A DNA stretch of 64,000 nucleotides from Massariosphaeria phaeospora. Lineage: Eukaryota > Ascomycota > Dothideomycetes > Pleosporales. Of this stretch, positions 11,631-21,368 are shown in pieces. The translations under genes were made by a program, and so were the position numbers. Each line of letters starts with the position of its first letter. Position 1 is the stretch's first letter. Below the pieces are notes generated by a model that searched no databases, was not told the origin of the DNA, and was given only the letters and a program-made list of their open reading frames with translations. Where the stretch lies: positions 868,001 to 932,000 of the forward strand of contig JAADJZ010000018.1 in assembly GCA_011032825.1 (NCBI GenBank), given 5' to 3'.

Positions 11631-12488
11631 GCAGGTATTGAGCTAAGCTGGGGTGGTAGTTGGTTGTTCCCAAGATTTGATAACATACAACTTGCTACTT
11701 GTGCGTAGATAGAAGACTAATTACCACGTCATACCTGTAGTCTTTACATGTACATTTCCCGCGCAAGAGCTAACGCGAGATATCCTCCGAGGTAGCGCGG
11801 ATGTTTGTTTGTGCGAGCGCTTGTGCTTAACCCGTGGGGCGGCATTAACCCCTTTTAAATGTTCTATGTCTTGTACGGAGTAGCAGTACGTGAATCTTGC
11901 AAAGTAAGCTGTCTACACTTGAAAATGTACTTGTGTTTGCTTGTAACTACACGGGAAAGGCTGGAGGATCTCCCGAGGCCGGACGGAGAGTCCGAGCCAG
12001 ACTAACAGTTAGTGCTTCGTTCGTAAAAGGCTTGATTGACGGAAGTCAAATAAAGCCTAGTGCGCTCTCGATTTTAATGCAGCCGCTGATGGGCCTCATG
12101 CGCAGGCGGTGAGTGAACATCCACCAGCACCACCTCTCTATTCTGCAGCAATGGAAGAGCCGCGACTCCAAGTACCGGGCCTGCAGGCAATGAGGATGCA
12201 ACTTTGTGTCAAAGGAAGCGGATGCGAATGTGCCGGCGGCACCGACCCGAAACTTCGCTGACGTTTCTGCGCCACCTTCCCGGTTTTGCTCGCGTGCTCT
12301 ACCGCGGCTCTTTTAACATTTAAGGGCCTGCCATTTCGTCACCTTGTCGTGTGCTCACGGAGTGCATTGATAACCCCCATACCCCTTCAGTCTCTGCTCA
12401 CCATCCATACAAAGTGTCGTTCTTCCGCGCTCTTAACTCTGCCCCTAGGCGTCTCTTATCTGTTCCTCGCGCCAGTTTGCTTCCCAAC
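11631..12488. other. Intergenic region between nuclease and PAF-AH-like genes
   Basis: No convincing coding frame. A CT-rich stretch with cacc/tacc pyrimidines immediately before 12489 is the likely core promoter and leader of the downstream hydrolase. Confidence 0.45.
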
Positions 12489-14093
12489 ATGACCTGGCTC
12501 GAGCGATTGAACCCCACGCCTACGTTTCCGGCATACACGGGTCCGTACAAAGTAGGATCAGTTGACGCCGAGATTCCCACAGCAGATCTAGAGTCGCCCA
12601 GCCCACCGTCTTCATCATGCGCCGACCTGACGACGGTCGCGTTCAGAGTGTATTACCCCTGTAAGCCGGATTCGCAGCAGCGAGGTGTGCGGTGGATACC
12701 GAGCCCACAGAGAGAATACATTGGGGCGTATGCTAGGTTTCTTGGAGCGAATTCAGCTTTCTCCCAACTCTTCTCGTAGGTCGAGACAAGGCGCCCGTCT
12801 GTATGATGACAATGCTCACGCTACTCCAGTGTCGTTCCGCAACTACTCAACTTCGTGTCTATTCCTGTCCACCATACCGCCGAAATTCTCGAGCCGCCGA
12901 CGAAGACGAAGCGATGGCCTGTTATGATGTTCTCACACGGACTCGGTGGCTCACGAAACGCATACTCCCATATCTGTGGCTCTCTTGCTAGTCACGGCAT
13001 CGTGGTCGTCGCGCCCGAACATCGAGATGGTAGCACGCCGATTTCATTCATAAACTCGCCCGAGGAGAAGGGAAAACTTCGACACGTTGAGTACAGAAAG
13101 GTACCACATAAGGCATCCACTGAGGTCTATGAGACTCGAGATGACCAATTGCGAATCCGGCTGTGGGAGCTAGGCGCTATACATGATGCGCTACTGAAAA
13201 TTGATGAGCGAGCACATTTCCGGAACGTTGCTGAAGGCTACAAAAGAACTGAGGGTAAAGACGCATTGAACATGTTTGCCCATATGCTCAACGTGCACGA
13301 ACCGGGTGCCATATCCTTTGCAGGCCACTCGTTCGGTGCAGCATCGATGATCCAGTTTGTGAAGTCCGTCTTCTATCGTCCATCGTCGGAAACGGGCGAT
13401 TACAAGCCCCTCTTCACGCCTTCAGAATCCTCAAGTATCGTCCGTCAGATAACCCCGTCCACGCCTGTCATTTTGTTAGACCTGTGGACACTGCCCATCC
13501 AGAGTTCTGCAACAGCCTGGCTGAGGTCGAAACCGATGCCATGTTACGCCTCTCCAAATGGCGGGTCCAATCTGCTAGCTATCCTCAGCGAGGCCTTTTA
13601 TAAATGGTCTTCCAATCTCAACGATTGCAAGAAGATCGTTGCCAAACCAACAGGTGCTGAGTGCAAATATCCCGAGCAACCGGGCCCGCACATCTTCTAC
13701 CCAATAGCATCTGCTCATCTATCTCAATCCGATTTTGGCGTCCTGTTCCCCTGGGTCACGACCAAGGTGTTTGGCGCAAAAGAACCCGAGCGCGTCCTGA
13801 AACTGAATGTCAGAGCGATACTCCAGGTGCTACGAAATGGCGGCGTCGAGGTTGCCAACACGGGCGTGCAAGACCTCGAGATTGAAGATGTGGATGTGGC
13901 CAAAGCAAGCAGTTCTCAGGACAAAGAGATTCTAGATGGTTCAAAAGACAGTGTGCGGGGCTGGGTGTCGCTCAGCATGGAATTAGACCAAGTCAATGGG
14001 TATCACAAGACAGCGGAAGGTCCCGGCGATGCCATGGTCGAAGGCGAAGCTTTAGGAAAAGTCATGAGTGGAGACGAGCGGTCGCAGGTGTAG
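12489..14093 (+). CDS. Platelet-activating factor acetylhydrolase-like alpha/beta hydrolase, 516 aa, 2 exons
   Basis: Predicted phospholipase A2/PAF-acetylhydrolase family enzyme that would cleave short or oxidised acyl chains from phospholipids. Exons are 12489-12775 and 12830-14093. The 54-nt intron begins GTAGGT and ends CTCCAG, joining ...FSQLF to SVVPQLLNFV. The oxyanion region MMFSHGLGGSRNAY and the nucleophile elbow GHSFGAAS (around residue 260) are visible. Candidate acid (VILLDLW, ~312) and His (HLSQSD, ~390) follow in family order. No clear signal peptide is seen, so it is probably intracellular. The start MTWLERLNPTPTFPAYTGPY matches the short N-terminal segment of fungal members. 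The C-terminal ~120 residues are acidic and variable. Confidence 0.87.
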
Positions 14094-14704
14094 TATATAG
14101 ATGTCATAAGACCGGGCTGTGTGAGATCTAGACAAAGACGGGTATATACGAATGGAAAATGGTATGAACCTCTCCTGCATCTTGCACAAGCTCATTTCCG
14201 AAAGGCTCATTTCCAATAGGTCTGTCCTTCGAGAACCTCCTTCGAGAACCTTCTCCGCTTCCCACTCACCGCGGGTACACAGTCGACTCGTCACTTACCT
14301 GAGCGGCGTTTGCGCACAGCCAATAGCCATGCGCATAGCGGATGCGGACTAGCGCGAAAACTAGCGTCTCGTCGAGCAAACTCATAAGGCTGCAGCTCCA
14401 AACCTCACCTTCCCACAAACAACCCAAAATATTTGCGCGAGAAAGGCACCCAGCAGCGTCCAAAAGGCAGAACTGACAGTACCTTGCAGCACAGATCATC
14501 GCCTAACCAGACGGCACGACAGAAACGCTGCGACAAGTGCGACAAGTGCGACCTAGTGCAAAAGTCACTCTACGCGTTCTAATTGGCTACCCCGCGCTCT
14601 TTCGCGAACTAAACCAACATCGCTCAGAGTTCCAACCGGTTGTCATCATCAAGGTACCGAAGTCATTCTCAAGTCGTTCCGAGGTTCGTTCTAACTCCGA
14701 CAGC
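14094..14704. other. Intergenic region
   Basis: No recognisable gene. A duplicated 'ccttcgagaacct' motif at about 14224-14250 and a tandem 'gtgcgacaa' at 14525-14550 are the only small repeats noticed. Confidence 0.4.
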
Positions 14705-16096
14705 ATGGATCCAAGGCGCTCTCAATTGCCCCCACCCCCAGGTCTCGTGAGGCAGATGGAGAACGATGCGCAGTGGCTCAAAGAAAATGGGTTTGGCACG
14801 CCAGAAGACGGGTTTCGACGAGTGCTGAATGGGTACAAGCCTCCCGTTCAGGAGCAACCCAGGATGGGTCGCAATGGAGAAGCAAGCAGGAGCAGACTAG
14901 AGCCTGGCCAGATTCCGGCCCAGCAGAGCCAGAGGAGTGCCCCGAAGACCACCACTTCCGCCAATGCTTTCGGGTCCAGCCACACTAATACCTTCGGCTC
15001 TAGCCACAAGCAAGCTGCAACCCAGGAAGATTCGCTGTTCATACCTGATACTCGCCAAACGGGTATCCCGCCGAACCCTGCCTGGCACGAAGATATCAAT
15101 CTGTCGGACCGCGCCATGAAGGACGCCATGAAGGATCTGAACAAGGGCAGTCTCAATCAAGCTAAGCAGAAGCTACTGAGCCTCAAAGACTGCATCGACC
15201 GGTGTGAGAAAGACTACAAGGGCAGAGTGCCAGCGCCAGAACTTATCAAGAAACTCCGCGAAGATGTCCATATCGCGGAAGTTCAACTAACGGTCAACAA
15301 GTACCTGTGCCGCAAGACCCGCATATTCGACAACGGCCTGGCACGCATCTTTGCCGGACAGTACAGAGTAAAATACCCGTGGGACCTCCAAGAAGACTCA
15401 CGCCAGCTGTACACCCGGTGGGCAGCCCAGATCTTCGAAGTGGACCTGTTGCGTGGAATAATTACGGGCAAAGAGAAAGACCGCAATGCTGACCGGATTG
15501 ATCCAAATTGGCCTAAGGAGTCGTGCAAGTATTATGGTCAGGGCAACCTTGTTATTGGCCAGTGGTGGCCTACGCAACTCTGCACTGTTCGTGATGGTGC
15601 GCACGGAGCCGCTCAAGGTGGTGAGTGTCCACTGACGTAAACCTGCTCTTTCCGAATATACTAACTGTATGCAGGCATCTATGGAGAGAAAGACAAGGGC
15701 GCATACTCAGTTGTTATCTCTGGCAATGTGTACGACGACGTCGACAACGGGAATGAAGTCTGGTACAGTGGGACTGAGAGCAAGGACAATAAGCCTACGG
15801 GAGCTACGGAGCGTCTTTTTGAGACGTGCACGACGATCAAGCAACCAGTCCGAGTTATCCGCTCATGCCGAGGAGACAAGAAGAACCCCTATCATCCAGA
15901 GATGGGCCTAAGGTATGATGGACTTTACGACGTGGTTGAATTCAGGTGTGTCAAGCCCGAGACCGCGTTGTACAAGTTCCGTCTTGTAAGGCAGCAAAAG
16001 CAGTTCCCCATCCGGTACGAAGACAATGAAGCGAGGCGCCCGACTGCCCAGGAAATCGACGCCTACCTGAAGTTGAGGGAGCGCGGATGTGCTTAG
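14705..16096 (+). CDS. SRA-YDG domain protein, 445 aa, 2 exons
   Basis: Contains a SET- and RING-associated (SRA/YDG) domain, the fold that in UHRF1 and SUVH proteins flips and reads methylated cytosine. Exons are 14705-15620 and 15675-16096. The 54-nt intron begins GTGAGT with an ACTAAC branch site. The N-terminal ~150 residues are Gln/Ser/Pro-rich with a repeated FGSSHTN-like motif. A helical middle part (~150-260) follows. The SRA part (~270-430) shows GQWWPTQLCTVRDGAHGAAQ, GGIYG, a VVISGNVYDD strand and YDGLYDVVEF. No RING, PHD or SET domain is present, so this is the stand-alone fungal form. In this family the YDG repeats bind DNA; binding to methylated or RIP-related DNA is inference here. 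Confidence 0.85.
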
Positions 16097-17103
16097 CCAG
16101 CCATGGTTAAAGCCATGGTCGACCATACGCAAGTTAAGAGAGTCCACACGAGGTTCTTTGGGTGCACTCACCGCATGTCCAGATGTTCGACCATCACTTT
16201 GCTTATTTTCTTCGTCGTGCGTTTGAGGTGTATAACAGCATTTTGGAATTCATTGCGACCACACGTGTAAAACAGTATTTGGGTATTTATTGCCACCGCC
16301 TGAGCTGAAGCAACAGCACTTGGGGCGTTTCCTAGAAGTCATTTCTCTTTCGGCGTTTATGGATTTTGGCACAAGCTTCGCAGTCTTGCTATTGAGCTGT
16401 CGTTGGGCGGAGACATGTGGCGACGCCCATTTGATTTGGCTGTGGACTTGAAGGCCCCATATACCCGGCAGGAGGTTTTGCTTTCTCAGGAGAATTTCAG
16501 GATCGAGACGAACGAACGTCTTTGACGATTAAAAGCATTTAGCGGCGATATTTGGTTTTCTCAAGGGAGTGGTACTACCACACGCAAGTCTGGTACGAAA
16601 GCTTTACGTAGATTGACCAACGCAGCGTGTCACAACGGGCACATGATTTCTTACCTTCTCTTCCCGCGAGGATCTCTTTTCCTTTTCTTCTCGTCTCTGT
16701 GCATGAAAAAGAGAAAGTCTATCTCAATGCCTCTAGGCCCCCTCGCTGTCCACCGCGTTGGCATGTATCACGCATGATCTCCCTTTGAGAGGAATGCTTA
16801 CAATCAGCCAACTCTAGACCGCGGAATGCAGCACAGTTTATCGATCACGGAATTTTTTCAATGCATGAGGTACCCGCGCTGCTGGGTCGCTGTCTGCTTT
16901 TGCGCACGACGCGTATATTGGCGTGGTGTGGTGTGGCATTTTCCGCCCTTGCCCTCGGACGCGTGCCCTTACTTCGCCCTTATATATACGCGCGCTTCCC
17001 TCTACGCTTCTCTCCTTCCCTCCTTTCCTTCTATCCGTCATCGTCTTCAGTCACTCGTTTTCCCTCCTAGTCACTCGCTCGTTCCCTTTCCGAGCCCTCG
17101 ACG
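16097..17103. other. Intergenic/promoter region upstream of secreted Ser/Thr-rich protein
   Basis: About 1 kb without a coding gene. The last 120 bases are a strong CT-rich tract after a TATA-like box, typical of a highly expressed fungal promoter. Confidence 0.5.
16981..16988 (+). promoter_or_regulatory. TATA-like box of the 17.1-kb gene
   Basis: TATATATA lies ~116 bases before the start codon and is followed by a CT-rich leader (16995-17090). This arrangement is common in filamentous ascomycete core promoters. No transcript evidence is available. Confidence 0.45.
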
Positions 17104-19068
17104 ATGGCGCCTCCATTCTCGCGCCCCGCGCTCCGCCTCCTGACGTCCGTGCTGCTAGTGAGCAGCGTCGTGCGCGCTGCTGCGCTGCCGCCTCCTATCT
17201 ATGCGCATCCGCATAGAGTGCTTGCTTCGCGGGCGGTCGCCGTGGCTGCTACGCATAGGGAGGGGGATGCGGATCCGAAGACGTTTGTGTCTGGGTTGGT
17301 GGATTTCTTGAGCGACTTTGATGCGTGGGATTTGTTGGGGGAGTTGTTTGGTGGGGGGGATGATGATGAGGAGGATGAAGAGAATGGGGAGGATGGGGAT
17401 GAGGAGGATGAAGAGACGCGTACGGTGACGACGACGGTGGTTATCCAGCCTACGCCTATCGAGGTCGTGTCTTCAGTGGCGGATACGATTGTCGTTACGC
17501 CGACTGCAGGAGCAAGCATCATCTCTTCCCCAACCGACAGCTCCACAAGTCCGACCAGCAGTTCCGCACTCCCTGCCACCGAAACATCCCCCAGCATCTT
17601 CCCCGACTTCATCGTCTCGATCCTGCCCTTCTGGCCCACGCCCTCAGCCAAGAACCCGAACATCCAACCCCCAATGTTCACCGTCGCCCTCTTCCCGCTG
17701 CCATCAAAGACACCGTCGTCGTCATCGTCGTCGTCTCCAGCCCCGTCCAGCAGTAGCAGCAGCGCAATGCCCGGCTTCTCCATAATGCCCATCGGCCCGA
17801 TCCCAGTCCCCCAGAACGCAACCGCGCCCCCCTGGCCCCTCACCACCACCGACATCGTCGTCTCAGACCCGAACTTCCTGCCCGCGCTGCCGACGTCATC
17901 TTCGCAGCACTTCTGGAACACGACGATGACGGCCACGGCGACTGCGACTGCGCCGCCGTACGGGAACGGTACGACGACGACTACGACGACGACGCTGATC
18001 CTGACGAACCCGCTGCGGCCTACCGGCGTGGTCGACGCCGAGACGACTGCGCTGTGGGGCAACGCGACGGCAACGCTGAAAGTCACTACTACTATGCTCG
18101 TCGTCACGGAGACGCTCGATGTGGTTTTGTCAACGGGGATTTCTAACACAACGGCCGTCGCGGTATCCGCGATGCCAACGCCGCCGTACGCCAACCACAC
18201 CACCACCTCCCCTACCACCCTCGCCTCCGGCTCCGCGCCCGCCATCCCCCTAAACACATCTATCCCCATCGCCATCTCTATCCCCCCACCCAACCTCAAC
18301 ACAACCTTCCCCCTCACCCCCCTAACCCCCCTCTCCACCCTCCACACCCTCTGCTCGTCATCCTCCTCCCCAACCATCCACACCCTCACCCTCCCCCTCC
18401 TAACCACCTTCTACGGCCCATCCGGCTACCCCTCTCTCGCCCCCTTCCCGGGGTGCTCAGCGCCCAACGCCCGACAAGCCCTGCAAGCTCCCGGCCTCCT
18501 GAACTGCAGCGTGCTCGGCGCGGAAGTGCAGCGGTGCCAGCGCAATGGGCGGCGCGTGCTGTTGACGGTGGAAGCCGCGGGGCTGGGCGACGTGGGCGTG
18601 GATGGGGATAGGGGGTTTGGGATGCCGGTAGAGGAAGACGAGGGAGGAGAGCAGCAGCTGTTTGGCCCGTACTTCACTACACACGGCCTCGTTGACCCCC
18701 AACCCCCCTCTCCTTTCCCGAATCTCTTTTCCCCCTCCCACCCGCCCACCTCCCTCGCCCTAACCCTATTCTCGCTCTTCGGCGAAGGCACCACCGAAGC
18801 CTCAGAATTACGCCCGCTCGGGCCCGACGCGCATGCGTCCGAGCTGCTGGCGTACCGGCCACTAGGCGAGCAAGTCGTCGTCGACGGCTTCGACGTGCAC
18901 ATTCCGCGCGAGTGGCGCGGCACGTATCAGGAAGAGCAGTTTGAGGGGTTTATGGACCGGTTGCGGGAATTGAGGGATGAGGCGTGGGGGGAGGGTGGGG
19001 GTGTGAAGGGCGGGGAGGGGGATGCGGGGGCGGATGGGAAGGGCGTGGTGCTTGTGGGGTGGACGTGA
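17104..19068 (+). CDS. Secreted/cell-wall Ser/Thr-rich protein with acidic stretch, 654 aa
   Basis: Single-exon predicted extracellular protein of unknown function. The N-terminus has a basic, hydrophobic signal peptide (about residues 1-25, cleavage near RAAALPPP). An acidic block of Asp/Glu follows (about 80-106). A long Thr/Ser/Pro-rich region with repeated TTT and SSSS runs and several NxT/S sites (about 106-440) would be heavily O-glycosylated. The C-terminal ~210 residues are more globular, with Cys residues (LHTLCSSSS, PGCSAPN, LLNCSV, VQRCQR) and charged Glu/Gly-rich linkers. I see no GPI signal at the C-terminus (ends GVVLVGWT). The frame is GC3-biased, which leaves a spurious 402-aa open frame on the opposite strand (17199-18407). 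A structural or adhesin-like wall role is inference. Confidence 0.75.
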   Translation: MAPPFSRPALRLLTSVLLVSSVVRAAALPPPIYAHPHRVLASRAVAVAATHREGDADPKTFVSGLVDFLSDFDAWDLLGELFGGGDDDEEDEENGEDGDEEDEETRTVTTTVVIQPTPIEVVSSVADTIVVTPTAGASIISSPTDSSTSPTSSSALPATETSPSIFPDFIVSILPFWPTPSAKNPNIQPPMFTVALFPLPSKTPSSSSSSSPAPSSSSSSAMPGFSIMPIGPIPVPQNATAPPWPLTTTDIVVSDPNFLPALPTSSSQHFWNTTMTATATATAPPYGNGTTTTTTTTLILTNPLRPTGVVDAETTALWGNATATLKVTTTMLVVTETLDVVLSTGISNTTAVAVSAMPTPPYANHTTTSPTTLASGSAPAIPLNTSIPIAISIPPPNLNTTFPLTPLTPLSTLHTLCSSSSSPTIHTLTLPLLTTFYGPSGYPSLAPFPGCSAPNARQALQAPGLLNCSVLGAEVQRCQRNGRRVLLTVEAAGLGDVGVDGDRGFGMPVEEDEGGEQQLFGPYFTTHGLVDPQPPSPFPNLFSPSHPPTSLALTLFSLFGEGTTEASELRPLGPDAHASELLAYRPLGEQVVVDGFDVHIPREWRGTYQEEQFEGFMDRLRELRDEAWGEGGGVKGGEGDAGADGKGVVLVGWT

Positions 19069-19542
19069 GTAAGAAGAAGAGGGGGGGGGGGAAGGGAAGG
19101 AAGGGAAGGTAGGGGGGAGTGAAGTGAGGTGAGGCTTGTGATGAGGTTTCGTTTTGGGGGGGGCTGTTCTTTTTAGTATGCGATTATGGGGGAAAGGGGG
19201 GCTAGTGGTTTTCCAATGTCACGATTTGCGTGCGTACTAGATGGATGAAAGTAAACCCCCTGTTTTAATTGTTTCGAGAAACTAGCTACTACTGAGAAAT
19301 AGTAGAACTAGCTCAGATACCGCAGTATGGTTTCCGAGTCTCGAATGCTCCTGCGCTTGATCTCTAATGAAGAGCCATGCGTCGTTATATACCTTCCCCG
19401 TGAGTAAGCTGTGAGCCTTCCTTCCTACCAAACGCCGAAATTTAGGTGAATGTTTGTGGACATGTGTGTGTATGTGTTGTCAACGAAAAGACGAGACGAC
19501 GACGACGATGACAGATCCTTCAGGCTGGTTGATGCTCGACGC
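19069..19542. other. Convergent intergenic region with G-runs
   Basis: Between two convergent genes. Long G-rich runs (19080-19200, up to ten consecutive G) lie on the plus strand just after the stop of the secreted-protein gene. No gene was seen. Confidence 0.5.
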
Positions 19543-20716
19543 TTACCAGCCGACAGCAGGCTGAGCGCCGCCCCACTGGTCGTCAGTCGTCTCGGCGTTG
19601 GCCCAGTCACCAGCAGCTGCACCTCCGTCAGTAGCAGCGCCAGCCGGGTTGTCCCAGGATCCAATGGCAGCGCCGGCTCCGGCATTGTCCCAACTGCCGC
19701 CGCCTTCGTTCTCGGCGATGGGTTCTTTGCAGCGCTTGAAAGTGTGGCCCACTACGGGATATGTTAGCTTCATGATGGATGGGGTCGGGAGTCGTAGATA
19801 GATAGACGTACTCTGCTGGCAGTTGTTGCACTTGACTCGGCTCCAGTCCTTTGGCTCGGGACAGTCCCTGCCCATATGGCCGATCACGTCGCAGTTGTTG
19901 CACTTCATGACGCGCTCGTTGGGGCACTCGGACTTGCGATGGCCGGGCTCGTAGCAGTTGTGGCAGACACCACCGCCGCCGCCGCCACCACCTCCAGCCT
20001 GACGATCCGGGCAGTCTGCCTTGTTGTGGCTATCCGAGCTGTTAGCAAACGATTCTAACAGTGTCGAGCCGCAAGGAACTCACCCAGGCTTGCCGCATCC
20101 GAAGCAAGCACGGTCTCCGCCGCCGCCAGCTCCAGGAACACGATCGTTCTGGCAATCGGCCTTGTTGTGACTACAAGGAGGTTAGCTTCGTTGAACTGCA
20201 CGTGTGAGATGCTGTTGGGACTCGTGCTTACCCAGTCTGACCACAGTTGAAGCAAGCACGACCACCAGATGACTTGGGGCAGTCACGCTTGTTGTGGCCA
20301 ACCTCGCCGCATCCGAAGCACTCTCGACCGCCGCCGCCGCCGCCGCCGCCACCACGCAGTGTGCCAGAGCCGCCGGTGCCTCCGAAGCCATTGCTAGAGT
20401 CGACGGCACCCCAGCCATCAGTTGCAGCGCCGCCGTCACCACCCCAGCCATTGCCAGTGGTCGAGTCGGGAGCGCCGAAGGCCGTGTCGCCGCCAAAGCT
20501 CGAGCCGGCAGCACTGTCGATGCCGCTCTCCTTGGTACGCTCCAGCTGCTCAAGATCACGGTGACGCTTGGAGTTCTTGTGCGCCTGCCAATTTTTGGTC
20601 ATGATAGTGCGCGTGCAGACCTCGCAGATAGTGTTGATAGGCTGCGTCTCGCGGGGGCGAGGATACGGATTGGAGACCATGGCAGATGCCGTGAGGGCGC
20701 CGTGACCGCGTGCCAT
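19543..20716 (-). CDS. U1-type zinc finger plus six CCHC zinc knuckles, 332 aa, 4 exons
   Basis: Predicted nucleic-acid-binding protein of the CNBP/Gis2-like zinc-knuckle group. Exons on the minus strand are 20716-20232, 20170-20084, 20029-19812 and 19751-19543, with introns of 61, 54 and 60 nt. The start MARGHGALTASAM is followed at ~32-53 by a CxxC-x11-H-x5-H finger (ICEVC...KRH), the U1/matrin type. A Gly/Asp/Thr-rich linker comes next, then six CX2CX4HX4C knuckles (ECFGCGEVGH, ACFNCGQTGH, ACFGCGKPGH, VCHNCYEPGH, KCNNCDVIGH, KCNNCQQMGH). A Gly/Trp/Asn tail ends in PAVGW. Three introns interrupt or sit beside knuckles, two of them at the same place in the knuckle (CGxxG|H), as expected of repeat duplication with its intron. 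Family members bind RNA or G-rich single strands. Confidence 0.87.
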
Positions 20717-20738
20717 GTTTGCTGCTGTTGCGGCGAGT

Positions 20739-20897
20739 CTGGAGTGGGTCAATATAGACGGTCAAGGTGAGGCGAAGAGGGAGTGAAGGAGGTAGCGGAA
20801 CTCTCTGGCCAGACGCTGCGGCTGCAACAGGACTGGCGCGCGCGACGACACTCGCAAAGTACGACGGAGCGGGGGAGATGTGGGAAGCGACACTTAC
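20739..20897 (-). other. Putative 5' UTR intron of the zinc-knuckle gene
   Basis: On the minus strand a canonical GTAAGT donor at 20897 and a CTCCAG acceptor at 20739 bracket 159 bases. The acceptor ends 22 bases before the chosen ATG. The splice signals are good but there is no reading frame to confirm them, so this is a prediction. Confidence 0.45.
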
Positions 20898-21368
20898 GAG
20901 TACTGATTGACTGACGCGTGCGTGTTGTGGACAAGGTCGTGTTTGAGGCCGAACGTGTCAACCTACGCGAGTTGGAAGGTAAGGGGGAGGGGAAGGGAGG
21001 ACGATGGAAGCAGATGGAAGGCGCCGAGACTAGCGACGAGGAAGGCGCGACCCTGGTCCGAAAGTGGAACCGCAGCAAACAGAGCGCCGACCAATAGAGC
21101 GGCGTAGAAGCAGGACGAAGACAGCGAGATGGTAGAAAAGTGGAAAAGCGACAGGTCGCTGCCTATAGATCACGGGTAGGTGCAGACTCACCCTCACCAC
21201 TGGGACCGCTCACCGCCACTCGTCGAGACGACGAGGAATTAATGCACCCACGTCTCGAAAACTTATGTTAGGAGCGCCCGCCATAGCAAGCTCTCGTCGT
21301 AGTCTTGAGTCTACTCTAGTCAGTCTAAAGCTTACATATATGTACATACCGCATCGCCACATTACTTC
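20898..21368. other. Intergenic/promoter region of the zinc-knuckle gene
   Basis: Lies between the zinc-knuckle gene start and the stop of the MFS gene, both leftward. No gene was recognised. Confidence 0.45.

Noticed and set aside
17199..18407. 402-aa open frame on the minus strand opposite the secreted Ser/Thr-rich gene
   Set aside because: Val/Ser/Gly-biased with runs mirroring the Thr/Ser repeats of the sense gene. It is a mirror-frame artefact of GC3 bias, with no signal or domain.
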